Assembly: GCF_006715785.1 (NCBI RefSeq)
Contig: NZ_VFNX01000002.1
Span: 496,001 to 560,000 of the forward strand
From: Streptomyces puniciscabiei
GTDB taxonomy: Bacteria > Actinomycetota > Actinomycetes > Streptomycetales > Streptomycetaceae
Reading direction: 5' to 3'
Length of the DNA stretch: 64,000 bases
Positions 35,588 through 44,394 of this stretch are shown here, piece after piece. The translations under genes and the position numbers were made by a program. The notes beneath the pieces were generated by a model. The model searched no databases. It was given only the letters and a program-made list of their open reading frames with translations, and was not told where the DNA came from. Every line of letters starts with the position of its first letter. Within the stretch, counting starts at the first letter, position 1.

Positions 35588-35625
35588 TTGCGATACGCCG
35601 TAGCGTGACAATACAGTGTATCGAC
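35588..35625 (+). promoter_or_regulatory. Monooxygenase promoter and TetR operator
   Basis: TTGCGA (35588-35593) and TACAGT (35612-35617) are 18 bases apart. The perfect palindrome ATACAGTGTAT (35611-35621) overlaps the -10 box. Transcription would start at or next to the ATG at 35626, so the message is probably leaderless. CGATAC (35591-35596) and GTATCG (35618-35623) add outer symmetry. Confidence 0.5.
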
Positions 35626-36744
35626 ATGAGACAACGTATCGCTGTGGTCGGGAGCGGTCCCGGCGGCCTCACCTTCGCCCGGGTCCTGCACCGCCATGGC
35701 TACCCCGTCACCATCCTCGAACGTGATCCCGCCCCCGATGCCCGCCCCCTGGGAGGCACGCTGGACCTGCACGAAGGGCTGGGCCAGCTCGCGCTGGACA
35801 AGGCCGGGCTGCTGGCGGAGTTCCAGGCGCTGTCCCGTCCCGAGGGGCAGGCCATGCGCATCCTGGACACGGACGGGACCGTCCTGCGCGACTGGCGACC
35901 GCGTCAAGACGACCGGGCCAATCCCGAAATCGACCGCGGGGAACTCCGTGACCTGCTGCTCGGCCCCCTCGACGTCCAGTGGGGGCGGGGCGTGACCCAG
36001 GTGGTGCCGGGGACCCGGGACGGCGCACTGGTCCATTTCGCGGACGGGCGACAGGAGACGTTCGACCTCGTGGTCGGCGCGGACGGCGCCTGGTCCCGGG
36101 TGCGCCCCGCAGTCTCATCGGTGACGCCGCACTACACCGGCGTCACCGTGGTCGAGACCTCCCTCGACGACGTCGACACCCGCCACCGAGACCTCGCCCG
36201 GCTGGTCGGCGACGGTTCCGTCGCTGTGTACGGCGTGAACCGAAGTCTCGTCGCCCAGCGCAACAGCGGTGGCCACGTCAAGGTGTACGCCCGGTTCCGC
36301 GCGCCGCTGGACTGGCACACACACCTGGACCTGGCCGACGCCGAGGCCGTGCGATCGAGTCTGCTCGCCCTGTTCGACGGCTGGGCCGCTCCCGTCCTCG
36401 ACCTCCTCCGCCACGGCAGCGCGTTCGTCCACCGCCCCCTCTACGTGCTGCCCGTGTCCCACACCTGGACCCACGTCTTCGGGGTGACGCTACTGGGCGA
36501 CGCCGCACACTTGATGCCCCCACTGGGAGCGGGCGCGAACCTCGCGATGCTGGAAGGCGCCGAACTCGCCGAGGCCATCGCCACCAGCCCGGGAGACCTG
36601 GACAAGACCGTCCGCGCCTTCGAGGAACAGATGTGGGCACGGGCCGACAGGTGGGCGAAGATCACGACTGCAGGTCTGGAACGCCTCGTGAGCCCGGACC
36701 CCGCCGAAGCCCTCGCCCACTTCGACCAGGTCCAGCCATCCTGA
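35626..36744 (+). CDS. FAD-dependent monooxygenase, Tet(X)-like
   Basis: A 372-residue class A flavin monooxygenase. FAD-binding motifs are IAVVGSGPGGLTFAR, then DLVVGADGAWSRVR, and LGDAAHLMPPLGAGANLAML (GD at residues 291-292). The early GGTLDLHEGLGQLALDKAGL (residues 43-62) and NPEIDRGELRDLLL (about 105) resemble tetracycline-inactivating Tet(X) more than generic hydroxylases. A divergent TetR gene supports a substrate-inducible detoxification role. Actual tetracycline activity cannot be inferred; an endogenous aromatic substrate is as likely. Confidence 0.8.
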   Translation: MRQRIAVVGSGPGGLTFARVLHRHGYPVTILERDPAPDARPLGGTLDLHEGLGQLALDKAGLLAEFQALSRPEGQAMRILDTDGTVLRDWRPRQDDRANPEIDRGELRDLLLGPLDVQWGRGVTQVVPGTRDGALVHFADGRQETFDLVVGADGAWSRVRPAVSSVTPHYTGVTVVETSLDDVDTRHRDLARLVGDGSVAVYGVNRSLVAQRNSGGHVKVYARFRAPLDWHTHLDLADAEAVRSSLLALFDGWAAPVLDLLRHGSAFVHRPLYVLPVSHTWTHVFGVTLLGDAAHLMPPLGAGANLAMLEGAELAEAIATSPGDLDKTVRAFEEQMWARADRWAKITTAGLERLVSPDPAEALAHFDQVQPS

Positions 36745-36889
36745 GTGCCGAGCGCGAAAGCACCAGCACCAGCACCAGGAGCTCGCCACGACTTCACGGG
36801 ACATACGGCACCGCCGCGGTCCCTTCCGGCAAGGCGAGCCATCGGCGGCTGCTCTCACGCGCCCTGACCCCCAACAGGTCGTGAACCTG

Positions 36890-36995
36890 CTGGGTGTGCC
36901 GTCCGCCTCGCACTTGGCGAAGTTGTCATACACGGTCTTGTACGGCGGGATCGCGTTTACGATCTCTCGCGGGCCTGTCCGGCGGATCATGTGAC
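36890..36995 (-). mobile_element. Fragment of an IS5-family transposase
   Basis: The minus strand reads RRTGPREIVNAI followed by PPYKTVYDNFAKCEADGT, matching the N-terminal part of IS5-type transposases but with about 20 residues deleted in between. It ends at the left border of the intact IS5 copy. Confidence 0.5.
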
Positions 36996-37018
36996 TTCTC
37001 GCGTTTCGGTCCGTTGGC

Positions 37019-37903
37019 ATGGCCATGGGGCGGGGAGATCTCACGAACGAGGAGTGGGCCCGGCTGAAGCCGCATCTGCCCAAGGCTGGGCAGCGCCGCG
37101 GTCGTTGGGCCAGTCATCGCAGGATCATCAACGGGATCCTGTACCGGAACCGGACCGGGATGCCGTGGCGGGATCTGCCTGCGCAGTTCGGGAAGTGGAA
37201 GACCGTGTATGAGCGGCACAGACGTTGGTCAGCGGACGGCACGTGGGACAGGCTCTTCGCGGCCGTCCTGGCCGACGCGGATGCCCAGGGCAGCATCGAC
37301 CGGTCGATGGTGTCGGTGGACTCCACCACCTGCCGAGCCCACCAGCACGCGGCCGGAGCACGCAAGAGGCCCCCGCAGACCGGGAAAAGGCGCGCGCCCC
37401 GGCAACACCGTCCCGACGAAGGGCTCGGACGCTCCCGGGGCGGCCTCACCTCCAAGATCCATCTGGCTGGGGAAGGCGGGCTCCGTCCCCTGGCCCTGCT
37501 GATCACTCCAGGCCAGTGGGGCGATGCCCCGCAGTTCATCCCCGTCATGGAACGCATCCGTGTCGGCCGCCTCGGCGGCGGACGCCCCCGCACCCGCCCG
37601 GACCACCTCGGCGGTGACAAGGCGTATTCCTCCCGCCGCAACCGCCGTTACCTGCGCAGACGGCAGATCAAGCACACCATCCCCGAGCCGAAGAACCAGC
37701 GAGCCAAGCGCAAACGCCGCGGCAGCAAGGGCGGACGGCCCGCCGGCTTCGAGAAGACGATCTACAAGCGCAGGAACGAAGTCGAACGGACCATCTTGGC
37801 ACTCAAGAACTCCCGCGCCGTTGCCACCAGGTTCGACAAACGCGCCTATGTGTTCCACGGCACCGTCACCCTCGCCTCGATCCGGCTCTGGCTCCGCTCG
37901 TGA
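37019..37903 (+). mobile_element. IS5-family transposase, apparently intact
   Basis: A 294-residue single-frame transposase. The N-terminal DUF4096-like part (LTNEEWARLKPHLPKAG, RIINGILYRNRTGMPWRDLP) precedes a DDE domain with Asp in SVDSTTCRAHQ, Asp in HLGGDKAYSS and Glu in YKRRNEVERTILALK. It appears catalytically complete. I could not define matching terminal inverted repeats or a target duplication; the right end must lie within the 13 bases before the DinB stop codon or just inside the DinB gene. A start at 37025 is equally possible. Confidence 0.85.
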
Positions 37904-37916
37904 CTCGCACGAGATC

Positions 37917-38432
37917 TCAGGCGCCGGTACGCCCGTCGACGAGCTCGCGCACGACGTCGAGGTGGCCGTTGTGGCGGGACGTCTCCTCAATGAGGTGGAG
38001 GATCACCCAGCGGAGATCGACGTGGCGGCCGTCGCTGATGGGACGCTTGGCCGTTGAGTTCAGCTCGTGGTCGGACACCAGGCGACGGTAGCGGGCACTC
38101 TGCTCCTCGTACTCGGCGAGAAGCTGGGGCAACGGGATGTCGACTGCTGTCCGCATCTCAGGATCGGGATCATCGTCGGTCGCCTCGGTGAGCGGCCCCG
38201 CAAGCTCCTCGCCCAGGAACATCACTTGGAACCAGTAGTACTCGACCCACCGCAGATGACTGATCAGCCCGCACAACGTCATCAGCGGTGAACTCGGGAG
38301 TGGGGCCTTGCGAGCATCTTCGGCGGACACGCCCTCACACTTGGCTCGCGCGGTATCACGGGCGTAGTCCAGGAAGGTGGCCAGCTGCGTACGCTCGTCC
38401 CACGTGGGAGGCGTGTCGGTTCGTTGAGTCAT
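37917..38432 (-). CDS. DinB-family protein
   Basis: A 171-residue four-helix DinB/YfiT-like protein. Helix motifs include TFLDYARDTARAKCEGVS, the metal-ligand-type LISHLRWVEYYWFQ, and HLIEETSRHNGHLDVVRELVDG near the end. Members bind a divalent metal; some are thiol-dependent transferases (mycothiol in actinobacteria), which would fit this organism. Its stop lies 13 bases from the IS5 transposase end, yet the C-terminus looks complete. Confidence 0.85.
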   Translation of the reverse strand: MTQRTDTPPTWDERTQLATFLDYARDTARAKCEGVSAEDARKAPLPSSPLMTLCGLISHLRWVEYYWFQVMFLGEELAGPLTEATDDDPDPEMRTAVDIPLPQLLAEYEEQSARYRRLVSDHELNSTAKRPISDGRHVDLRWVILHLIEETSRHNGHLDVVRELVDGRTGA

Positions 38433-38675
38433 CGCGGGGAGTTTCCCGCAGCTCGGAACGGGTGTCGACTCAATTGATCGGAAGCACCGTCAAGTGCCAC
38501 AGCACCGGCTGTGCTCAGGGAGAGCCCGGCAAGATCCGCCGGACAGACCCGCAGGTCGTGGACTCGGGCCGCCGCCGTACCAGGCCCGGTCCGTCTGGCT
38601 CACCAGGCCGTGAAGACCGGTTCGATCAAGTCCCAGCGGGCATCGGACACATCACCGCTACGGATGACGAGCACT
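38433..38675 (-). mobile_element. N-terminal remnant of an IS5-family transposase
   Basis: Between about 38540 and 38670 the minus strand reads VSDARWDLIEPVFTAW, an in-frame stop, then RARRTGPGTAARVHDLR, the N-terminus of an IS5-type transposase related to the fragment at 36890. The rest of the 386-base gap (38433-38818) shows no gene. Confidence 0.5.
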
Positions 38676-38818
38676 CACATGTCTAGCGACGACCGTCAAT
38701 GCCGTCAGTCACAAAATCAGCCCTGACTAGCAACCACTCAGATCGGATGCCCTCTAGCCGCCGACTCGCCCGCGAGTCCACTCCGGACTGGCGCGACACC
38801 TGACCACTCGCTGGCCGG

Positions 38819-39123
38819 TCAGACCTCGCAAGGCCAGACCGTGACGTGGTCCGAGGCCACACGGACCTCGACCCACGACCCATCGGCACCATCCGGCAGC
38901 GGCGGGTCGGCAACATCGAGCAGAATCACCGAGCCACCCATGTCCAGGACAGCCCCTTTGTCCTCGGTGAGGCTCGGCCGTCCACGAAGGACGATGCGGT
39001 CACCGTCTTCCCGCAGTTCAGGGGTTCCAACAGCGCTTGGCCGGACGTTTCCCGCCCAGGCGATGTCCTCATCCACGGTCCACTCGACATGGACGGTCGG
39101 ATTCGTCGTGAACGCGCTGCCAT
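38819..39123 (-). pseudogene. Small hypothetical gene with a probable frameshift near its start
   Basis: An 85-residue frame starting at a GTG (39076) has good coding character (EDIAWAGNVRPSAVGTPEL, VLDMGGSVILLDVADPP, SWVEVRVASDHVTVWPCEV). The best ribosome site, AAAGGA five bases before an ATG at 39123, is in a different frame. One inserted base near 39115 would join them into a protein of about 100 residues. Either the gene is frameshifted, the sequence has an error, or the GTG is used. I recognise no family. Confidence 0.45.
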
Positions 39124-39256
39124 GTGTTCCTTTTGTGCCTTACTGCCACTGAATGTCAGGACCGTGGGACGAGGATCTGAAGATTCTTTCGGCGAACATG
39201 GGACGCGGAAGGGCGTTCGCGACGTCGTTACAGTGAGCCGATGGAAAGGATCCTGG

Positions 39257-39590
39257 ATGAGGCGCCGCGACGAAGAGAGTTTCCACGCGTTCGCGGCAGG
39301 GCGTTCGGGATCGCTGTTCCACGCGGTGTGTGTGCTGTGCAGCGGCGAGGTGCCGACGTCGGTTGTGGCGGAGCCGCCCGTACCCGCCGAGGCCGCCGCG
39401 CCGTTGAGGGTGACGCTCCTGAATGCGAGGCGGCATCTGTCGCCCCGGGGCCGGGGCCGTCGTGATGCTGCGGTACTGGGAGGCGGACCGCAGCACCGAA
39501 GAAGCCGAGGACATCCGGCAGATACGTCGAGGACGACTTCACCAACACGCTCCGGAGGAAGCCCAGTTCGCGTGAGCCGGATGTGCTTGT
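39257..39590 (+). pseudogene. Decayed SigE-family ECF sigma factor
   Basis: The frame opens with ESFHAFAAGRSGSLFHAVCVLCSG, the N-terminus of a SigE-family (SigE-type, Streptomyces) sigma factor. It then jumps to the region-4 start (LRVTLLNARRHLSPRGRG), losing about 70 residues including region 2. The frame then shifts: VVMLRYWEADRSTEEAEDI continues in another frame. Not functional. Confidence 0.6.
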
Positions 39591-40110
39591 GATCCTCTCC
39601 GAAGGTGTCCGCCGCGGCCGGCGCCGACGCACGCGGCGGTCGGCCCTGTTCGCCTGCGTGGCCGTCCTGCTTCCCGGAGGATCACCAGTCTGCTGCAGCC
39701 GGAACTGGAGCACCCGACCGGCGCTGCCGACGAGCCCGAGACGGTCGCGGTGGCCCCAGCGACGCCACCACAGTGACCCCGGGGAGGCCTCCTGCCGCGG
39801 GCGCTGACAGCTTCGTGCGGTACGTGGAACTCGATGACGGGCGGGGCCTGTTGGCCGGCGATGTCGGCTCACCAACGGGTCGGAGACCAACCAGTGGTCG
39901 ACGTGCTGCGGTCCGACGGGATCGACGTCTCGATGACCTTGTCGTCGGCCTCGTACCGAGCCGTCGCGACGAGCCCCGGGTGGGGGCCGGAAACCGTGAC
40001 TCGGGCCCACGACGGCGCCAGCGGCCCGCAACGAAACCTGATCAAACCCATGCACGAGCGTCCGCAGGCGCGCCAGAACGACGAGGAAGCCGGACTTCCC
40101 CCGTACAAGG
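39530..40110 (+). pseudogene. Remnant of the membrane protein following the sigma gene
   Basis: DDFTNTLRR and then EGVRRGRRRRTRRSALFACVAVLL (39540-39680) look like the start of the small membrane protein usually encoded just after SigE-type sigma genes. Later pieces in several frames (FVRYVELDDGRG, LLAGD) suggest continued decay up to the LCP gene. There is no usable open frame. Confidence 0.4.
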
Positions 40111-40122
40111 AGTACACCCTTC

Positions 40123-41745
40123 ATGACAACGCCCGAGGACACCTTGATCCCGGCGGGCCGACCACCACGAGACAACGGCGCGGCCCCGGGCCGCAGGCGC
40201 AAGCGCAAGCCCAGGCAGCGGGCCAAACGAATAACCATGGGCGTCGGCGGCTTCGTGATACTCGTCGCCGCGGCAGGCTGCGCGTGGATCTACCAGCTCA
40301 ATGGCAACATCAAGCACAGTGCCCTGGACACCGGCTCCAAGCCGCAGAGGGGCGCCGTCATCCCCGGCGCAATGAACATCATGCTGATCGGTTCCGACAC
40401 CCGTAACAGCGCCCTGGACAGCAACCTCGGCGGCTCGAACCCGTCGCTGCCGCACGCTGACGTCGAGATGCTGCTGCACATCTCGGCGGACCACAAGAAC
40501 GCCACGGTGATGAGCATCCCGCGCGACACCGACGTGCAGATCCCCGACTGCACGCAGAACGGGAAGACGTACCACTTCCCGCAGCACGACCAGATCACCA
40601 ACAGCCTGAACCGCGGTCCTGGCTGCACCGTATCCGCGGTCAACGCCCTGACCGGGGTCCACATCGACCACTTCATGGTGGTGGACTTCGGCGGTGTGGT
40701 GAGCATGTCCGACGCTGTGGGCGGCGTCCAGGTCTGCACCACCGGCAACGTGTACGACCCGGGCTCCCACCTCAAGCTCTCCAAGGGCACCCACACCCTG
40801 GTGGGCAAGGGCGCCCTGGAGTTCCTGCGCACCCGGCACGCCTTCGGCACCGCGAGCGACACGGATCGCACCCAGACCCAGCACATCTTCCTCAGCGCCC
40901 TCATCCACAAGCTGAAGAGCGCCAGCACGCTGGCCGACCCCACGAACGTGTTCAGCCTGGCGGAGGCCGCCTCCAAGGCGTTCGCGGTGGACGACGGGCT
41001 CGCCGGCGTGACGAAACTGGTCACCCTGGCCAACACGCTGGGGTCCATACCGGCCGACCACATCACCTTCACGACCATGCAGGTCGCGCAGGACCCCTAC
41101 AACCCGACCTCCTGGCTGGTGCCCGGGCCGAACGCGCATCAGCTCTTCAACGCGATCGCCAACGACCAGTCGCTGACGCCGACCACCTTGTCGTCGAAGC
41201 CGACGCCGGGCGCCACCGCCTCCGCCGGCCGGCCGGCGGGCCCGTCGACAATCGAGGTCCACGTGCTCAACGGCACCGGGATCACCGGCCGCGCGGCCGC
41301 AGTGCAGAGCGAGCTGGCCGGCAAGGGCTACTCCAACTCCGTCGTCAGCCGGGACCCTACGCCGACCCTGACCGCGAGCAAGGTGGAATACCCGACCTCC
41401 GACCCGATCTACAAGCGTGAGGCCCAGCAAGTGGCCAGCGCCCTCGGCCTGCCGCCCTCCTCCCTCACCACGGCCTCCGGCATCACCTCGATCCACGTCG
41501 TGGTCGGCCCCGACCTGAAACCCACCGGCGGCTCGTCGGCCCCCAAGCCCCCGGTGAACATCGGCGCGGCGACGACCGACGCCCACCCCGAGAACGCCGG
41601 CGCCACGGTCAAATGCGCCCCGGCCAGCCCGTGGCCCTTGGGCGGCCTCCCCGCCTCCGCCGCGGCCTACCAGGGCCTCACCGTCGCGCAGGCCTACGCG
41701 AAAGCCGCCGAGAACGGCATCCCAGACTCAGACACGACCAACTGA
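40123..41745 (+). CDS. LytR-CpsA-Psr (LCP) family protein
   Basis: A 540-residue cell-wall enzyme that attaches anionic polymers to peptidoglycan. It has a basic cytoplasmic start, one membrane segment (about residues 38-57) and the LCP domain with MNIMLIGSDTRN, VMSIPRDTDVQIP and the catalytic-region FLRTRHAFGTASDTDRTQTQ. A C-terminal LytR_C domain follows (about 375-470, IEVHVLNGTGITGRAAAVQ). AAGGAG precedes the ATG. The last 60 residues are a low-complexity Pro/Ala/Gly tail. It lies next to the decayed sigma locus but shows no damage. Confidence 0.88.
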   Translation: MTTPEDTLIPAGRPPRDNGAAPGRRRKRKPRQRAKRITMGVGGFVILVAAAGCAWIYQLNGNIKHSALDTGSKPQRGAVIPGAMNIMLIGSDTRNSALDSNLGGSNPSLPHADVEMLLHISADHKNATVMSIPRDTDVQIPDCTQNGKTYHFPQHDQITNSLNRGPGCTVSAVNALTGVHIDHFMVVDFGGVVSMSDAVGGVQVCTTGNVYDPGSHLKLSKGTHTLVGKGALEFLRTRHAFGTASDTDRTQTQHIFLSALIHKLKSASTLADPTNVFSLAEAASKAFAVDDGLAGVTKLVTLANTLGSIPADHITFTTMQVAQDPYNPTSWLVPGPNAHQLFNAIANDQSLTPTTLSSKPTPGATASAGRPAGPSTIEVHVLNGTGITGRAAAVQSELAGKGYSNSVVSRDPTPTLTASKVEYPTSDPIYKREAQQVASALGLPPSSLTTASGITSIHVVVGPDLKPTGGSSAPKPPVNIGAATTDAHPENAGATVKCAPASPWPLGGLPASAAAYQGLTVAQAYAKAAENGIPDSDTTN

Positions 41746-41792
41746 TCGGGCCGCGAGGCAGCCGGCGCGGGAGCGCCTGGATGACGTCGCGC

Positions 41793-42010
41793 CTACGTCC
41801 AGCCCGGTGAGAACCCGTTGGGGTCTCCGTGGGGCACCGGTCGGCCGGTGAGGGCGTCCAGGAGGAGGCGGCAACCGAGCGGCTTCCGCAGCTCCACCCT
41901 CACGCTCTGTCCGACCATCTGGGCGGTGCAGGGGCCGCTTCCGGCCCGGGCGGTGGAGGCGTACAGCACTGCGCTCTCGTCCGTCTCCAGCGCCTTGAGA
42001 CAGGGCCGTC
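41793..42010 (-). pseudogene. C-terminal remnant of an unknown protein
   Basis: The minus strand encodes about 70 residues with strong coding character (KALETDESAVLYASTARAGS, CTAQMVGQSVRVELRKPLG) ending at the TAG at 41793-41795. No start codon lies in frame far enough upstream, so the N-terminus is lost. The family is not recognised. Confidence 0.35.
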
Positions 42011-42033
42011 GTCGCAGGAGCCGTGTGCGGCCT

Positions 42034-42396
42034 TCACGGTGGCGGATCGGCCGTCTGCCGCCGTCCCGGCCGGCCGGGCGACGCTCCTGAGACCGCCAGC
42101 AGAGCCCTGCCGAGCTTGTGCGATCGGCGGCCTGTGGAAGCTTTCACGGGGTGACGGCGACCCGCTTGAGCGGGGTGTCGTAGCTCTCCAGCGTGAACAG
42201 CCATGCGGGAACGGCCGCCTAGCCCCGAGTCGTCACGCTCTGGAACGATCCGCTTGGCCATCGGAATCCCCGCAGAGCTGGTCGGCACGGTTTTGCCGCC
42301 CGAGAGGACGCCCACCGCCGTCTCATCGCGGAAGAGGGACCCTCCAATGTACCCATGCACCGAGCAGTTACTCGCCTCGATCATGTGGTGAAGCAT
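42034..42396 (-). CDS. Doubtful open frame
   Basis: A 120-residue frame whose first 60 residues (MLHHMIEASNCSVHGYIGG) could be coding, while the rest is Arg/Pro-rich and looks like non-coding translation. I recognise nothing in it. It is listed because the 1.1-kb stretch 41746-42861 has no firm gene. Confidence 0.15.
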   Translation of the reverse strand: MLHHMIEASNCSVHGYIGGSLFRDETAVGVLSGGKTVPTSSAGIPMAKRIVPERDDSGLGGRSRMAVHAGELRHPAQAGRRHPVKASTGRRSHKLGRALLAVSGASPGRPGRRQTADPPP

Positions 42397-42538
42397 GGTG
42401 CCGTACGTATACGTAGGTGTGGGCGGTCGAGCGGGCAGCGGCGACCGCTGACCTCCGTCTCATGTCCGAGCCCTTCCTCACAGAACGGGCAGACGTACGG
42501 CCGCGGCGACAACCGGGTGCGGGCCCTCGATGGAGTGG

Positions 42539-42772
42539 ATGTCGACGGAGCGCCGGTATGGGGATCGAGGCGCGCTGAACGTGATTCGGCACGGGCGGTG
42601 CCTGCAAGAACCGTATGCCGACGCCTGGTTCGGCGGCATCTGCGCGGCCCCCTGCCTGACCGTGAGCGGCGCCGTGGTGACAGCGGACTGCGAGCAGGCC
42701 GGCGACCTCGCCGAGCGCATCGCGGGCGATGGACTGGACGTACGGCTGGCCGCCGAGGAGAACAAGGGGTGA
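42539..42772 (+). CDS. Possible small hypothetical protein
   Basis: A 77-residue frame (MSTERRYGDRG...). The latter half has coding-like features: SGAVVTADCEQAGDLAERIAGDGLDV with four Cys in the whole. There is an in-frame ATG at 42530 and a weak GGAG upstream. It may be real or a fragment. No family is recognised. Confidence 0.3.
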   Translation: MSTERRYGDRGALNVIRHGRCLQEPYADAWFGGICAAPCLTVSGAVVTADCEQAGDLAERIAGDGLDVRLAAEENKG

Positions 42773-42861
42773 GGGTCGCAAGGATGACGTGGCCCAGTCG
42801 ACTATCAGCCCTGGCCTACCCGTCAGCTGCCAAGGGATAGGCGCAGCCCAGAACCGCATCG

Positions 42862-43110
42862 CTAGACGCCCGTACGACCGAAAGCGTACAAAACGGCCAT
42901 GGTATGCGTCGTGTTGCGGCAGGGCCTCTCAGCGGAAAGCGTTCGGCCGGCGGCAAGCAGTAGGTCCGCTGCGTCGCGCACCGCGCAGCAAGCCTCGAAC
43001 TCGCCGGCGATCCCGAGCTGCTTGGCCAGGTGACGGACCTCTTCCTCTTGTGCGACGAGCTGCCCACGGAGGATTCCGACATCAAGTGGCCGAAAACTCG
43101 CTTCGTCCAT
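42862..43110 (-). CDS. Small helical hypothetical protein
   Basis: An 82-residue protein beginning MDEASFRPLDVGILRGQL. Residues 10-45 form a likely amphipathic helix (VAQEEEVRHLAKQLGIAGEF), followed by EACCAVRDAADLLLAAGRTLSA. It looks like a small cytoplasmic actinomycete protein, but I know no function. The frame stays open to 43326; I chose the first Met before the coding-like portion. Confidence 0.45.
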   Translation of the reverse strand: MDEASFRPLDVGILRGQLVAQEEEVRHLAKQLGIAGEFEACCAVRDAADLLLAAGRTLSAERPCRNTTHTMAVLYAFGRTGV

Positions 43111-43350
43111 CCAACCACGGTAGCGATCCGCTTCGGCCTGCAGGCCCCAATTCTGGATATATCTGTGTGGAGGTTTCAGGCACGCCAACCGTGCGGTCGC
43201 CCGGTGCTCCGTCAGGAGTTGCAGCGCCGCGACCCCGGCACCGCTGCCCCGCGTGCAGCCCCAGGTCAACAGGCCGCCGGGCTCGGGGGGAAGCACGGGC
43301 CGCTCGGACGTGAATCCAGTGGCCACTGGCGCACGAGCCCGGCCGGTTCG

Positions 43351-43671
43351 CTACTTGCCGAAAACGATGGTGTTGTTGCACCCCAGGCTTGAGCCGACGT
43401 TGGTGTTCTGCGTGCCAGGAGAGCCCTTGCCGTTGGGGTTGCCCTCGCGGCCGTTCTCGAACCCAGACTCGCCCTGTACGTCGACGTTCTCTTCGGCCGT
43501 CGTGCATGAGGTGCTCTGGCTGATGCGGACCGTCTGGGTCTCTCGACCGCGGTGCTCGCGCCCATGACCGTGTTTGTGTCCGTCCCCGTGGGCGTGAGCG
43601 GTGCCGGCGCCGAGGAAGCCGACGGCACCGAGGAGGACGGCCACGACAACGGTCTTGCGAGGATTGCGCAT
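43351..43671 (-). CDS. Small secreted His-rich protein
   Basis: A 106-residue protein with a clear signal peptide (RNPRKTVVVAVLLGAVGFLG, cleavage after THAHA-like GTAHA). The mature N-terminus is a metal-binding-looking run HGDGHKHGHGREH. The remainder has two Cys (SCTTAEEN and LGCNNTIVFGK) and Asn/Gly-rich sequence. GGAGAA precedes the ATG at 43671. It may bind Zn, Ni or Cu outside the cell (inference). I do not recognise a named family. Confidence 0.65.
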   Translation of the reverse strand: MRNPRKTVVVAVLLGAVGFLGAGTAHAHGDGHKHGHGREHRGRETQTVRISQSTSCTTAEENVDVQGESGFENGREGNPNGKGSPGTQNTNVGSSLGCNNTIVFGK

Positions 43672-44394
43672 GTCTTCTCCGGGTGTTGAAACGGACGCGA
43701 CGGACGCGAACGCGGTCCGCCACGTCATTAAGGTGACCAGAGGTTAATGAGCAAATGTCTTGCCTCTTCTCGTCGGCACGCCGGATCGTCTGATCAACGC
43801 GCACAGGCGTCGACCAGGCGGCTGCCCCAAGTTCCCTGTGCGGCAAAGGCATCGCGAGGCCGAGCGTCGGCCTAGGCGCTCCGCACAGAACCACCCGTGT
43901 GGCCGCGCCGCGAGCGCGCGCGGCATAGGCCATTCGGCGCCGAACCGCCCTGCCCGCTGACGCCCACCGTTCCCGCAGGAGGGCGTCAGCGGCCGGGAGT
44001 TCCCAGCCCACTCGGCGGCCAGCACGCCGGGCGTGGCGCTCAGGTCCATCGGCTCGTGTCCGTCACGGCGCACCACCATGGTCGGGCGGAGCTGCCAGGC
44101 TCAGCCGCACGGCCGCCGCCGTTCAGGCCGCGGGCGCCTGGCATCTTGTCGTACCGGTCGATGTGATCGAACGCGATCTGGCGGTCGTGAGCGGCACAGG
44201 TACGCCAGTTCAGGACCTGCTCGCGGACCTGAAGGTGAAGGAAGCCACCGGAGCAGCCCGCTGTGGGCACTTCGTTCGCGCAGATTCCGGACAACTCGGC
44301 GTTCCCGGCCCGCCGAAAGGCTCCGTGGTGGTTGCGTCCGACCTGGAAGACCAGAGCGCCGAGCGGCGCGGTTGCCGGGTGTTCGGGCACCGGA
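43672..44394. other. Intergenic stretch without a firm gene
   Basis: The 723 bases contain the promoter region of the secreted protein and two minus-strand frames with mild coding character (about 43744-44079 and 44160-44400) but no known motif. The second runs straight through the 3' end of the SDR gene in a different frame. I annotate no gene here. Confidence 0.3.

Noticed and set aside
36890..37925. Complete IS element with terminal inverted repeats
   Set aside because: The transposase is intact, but the sequences on both sides do not form convincing inverted repeats or a target duplication, so I report only the gene.
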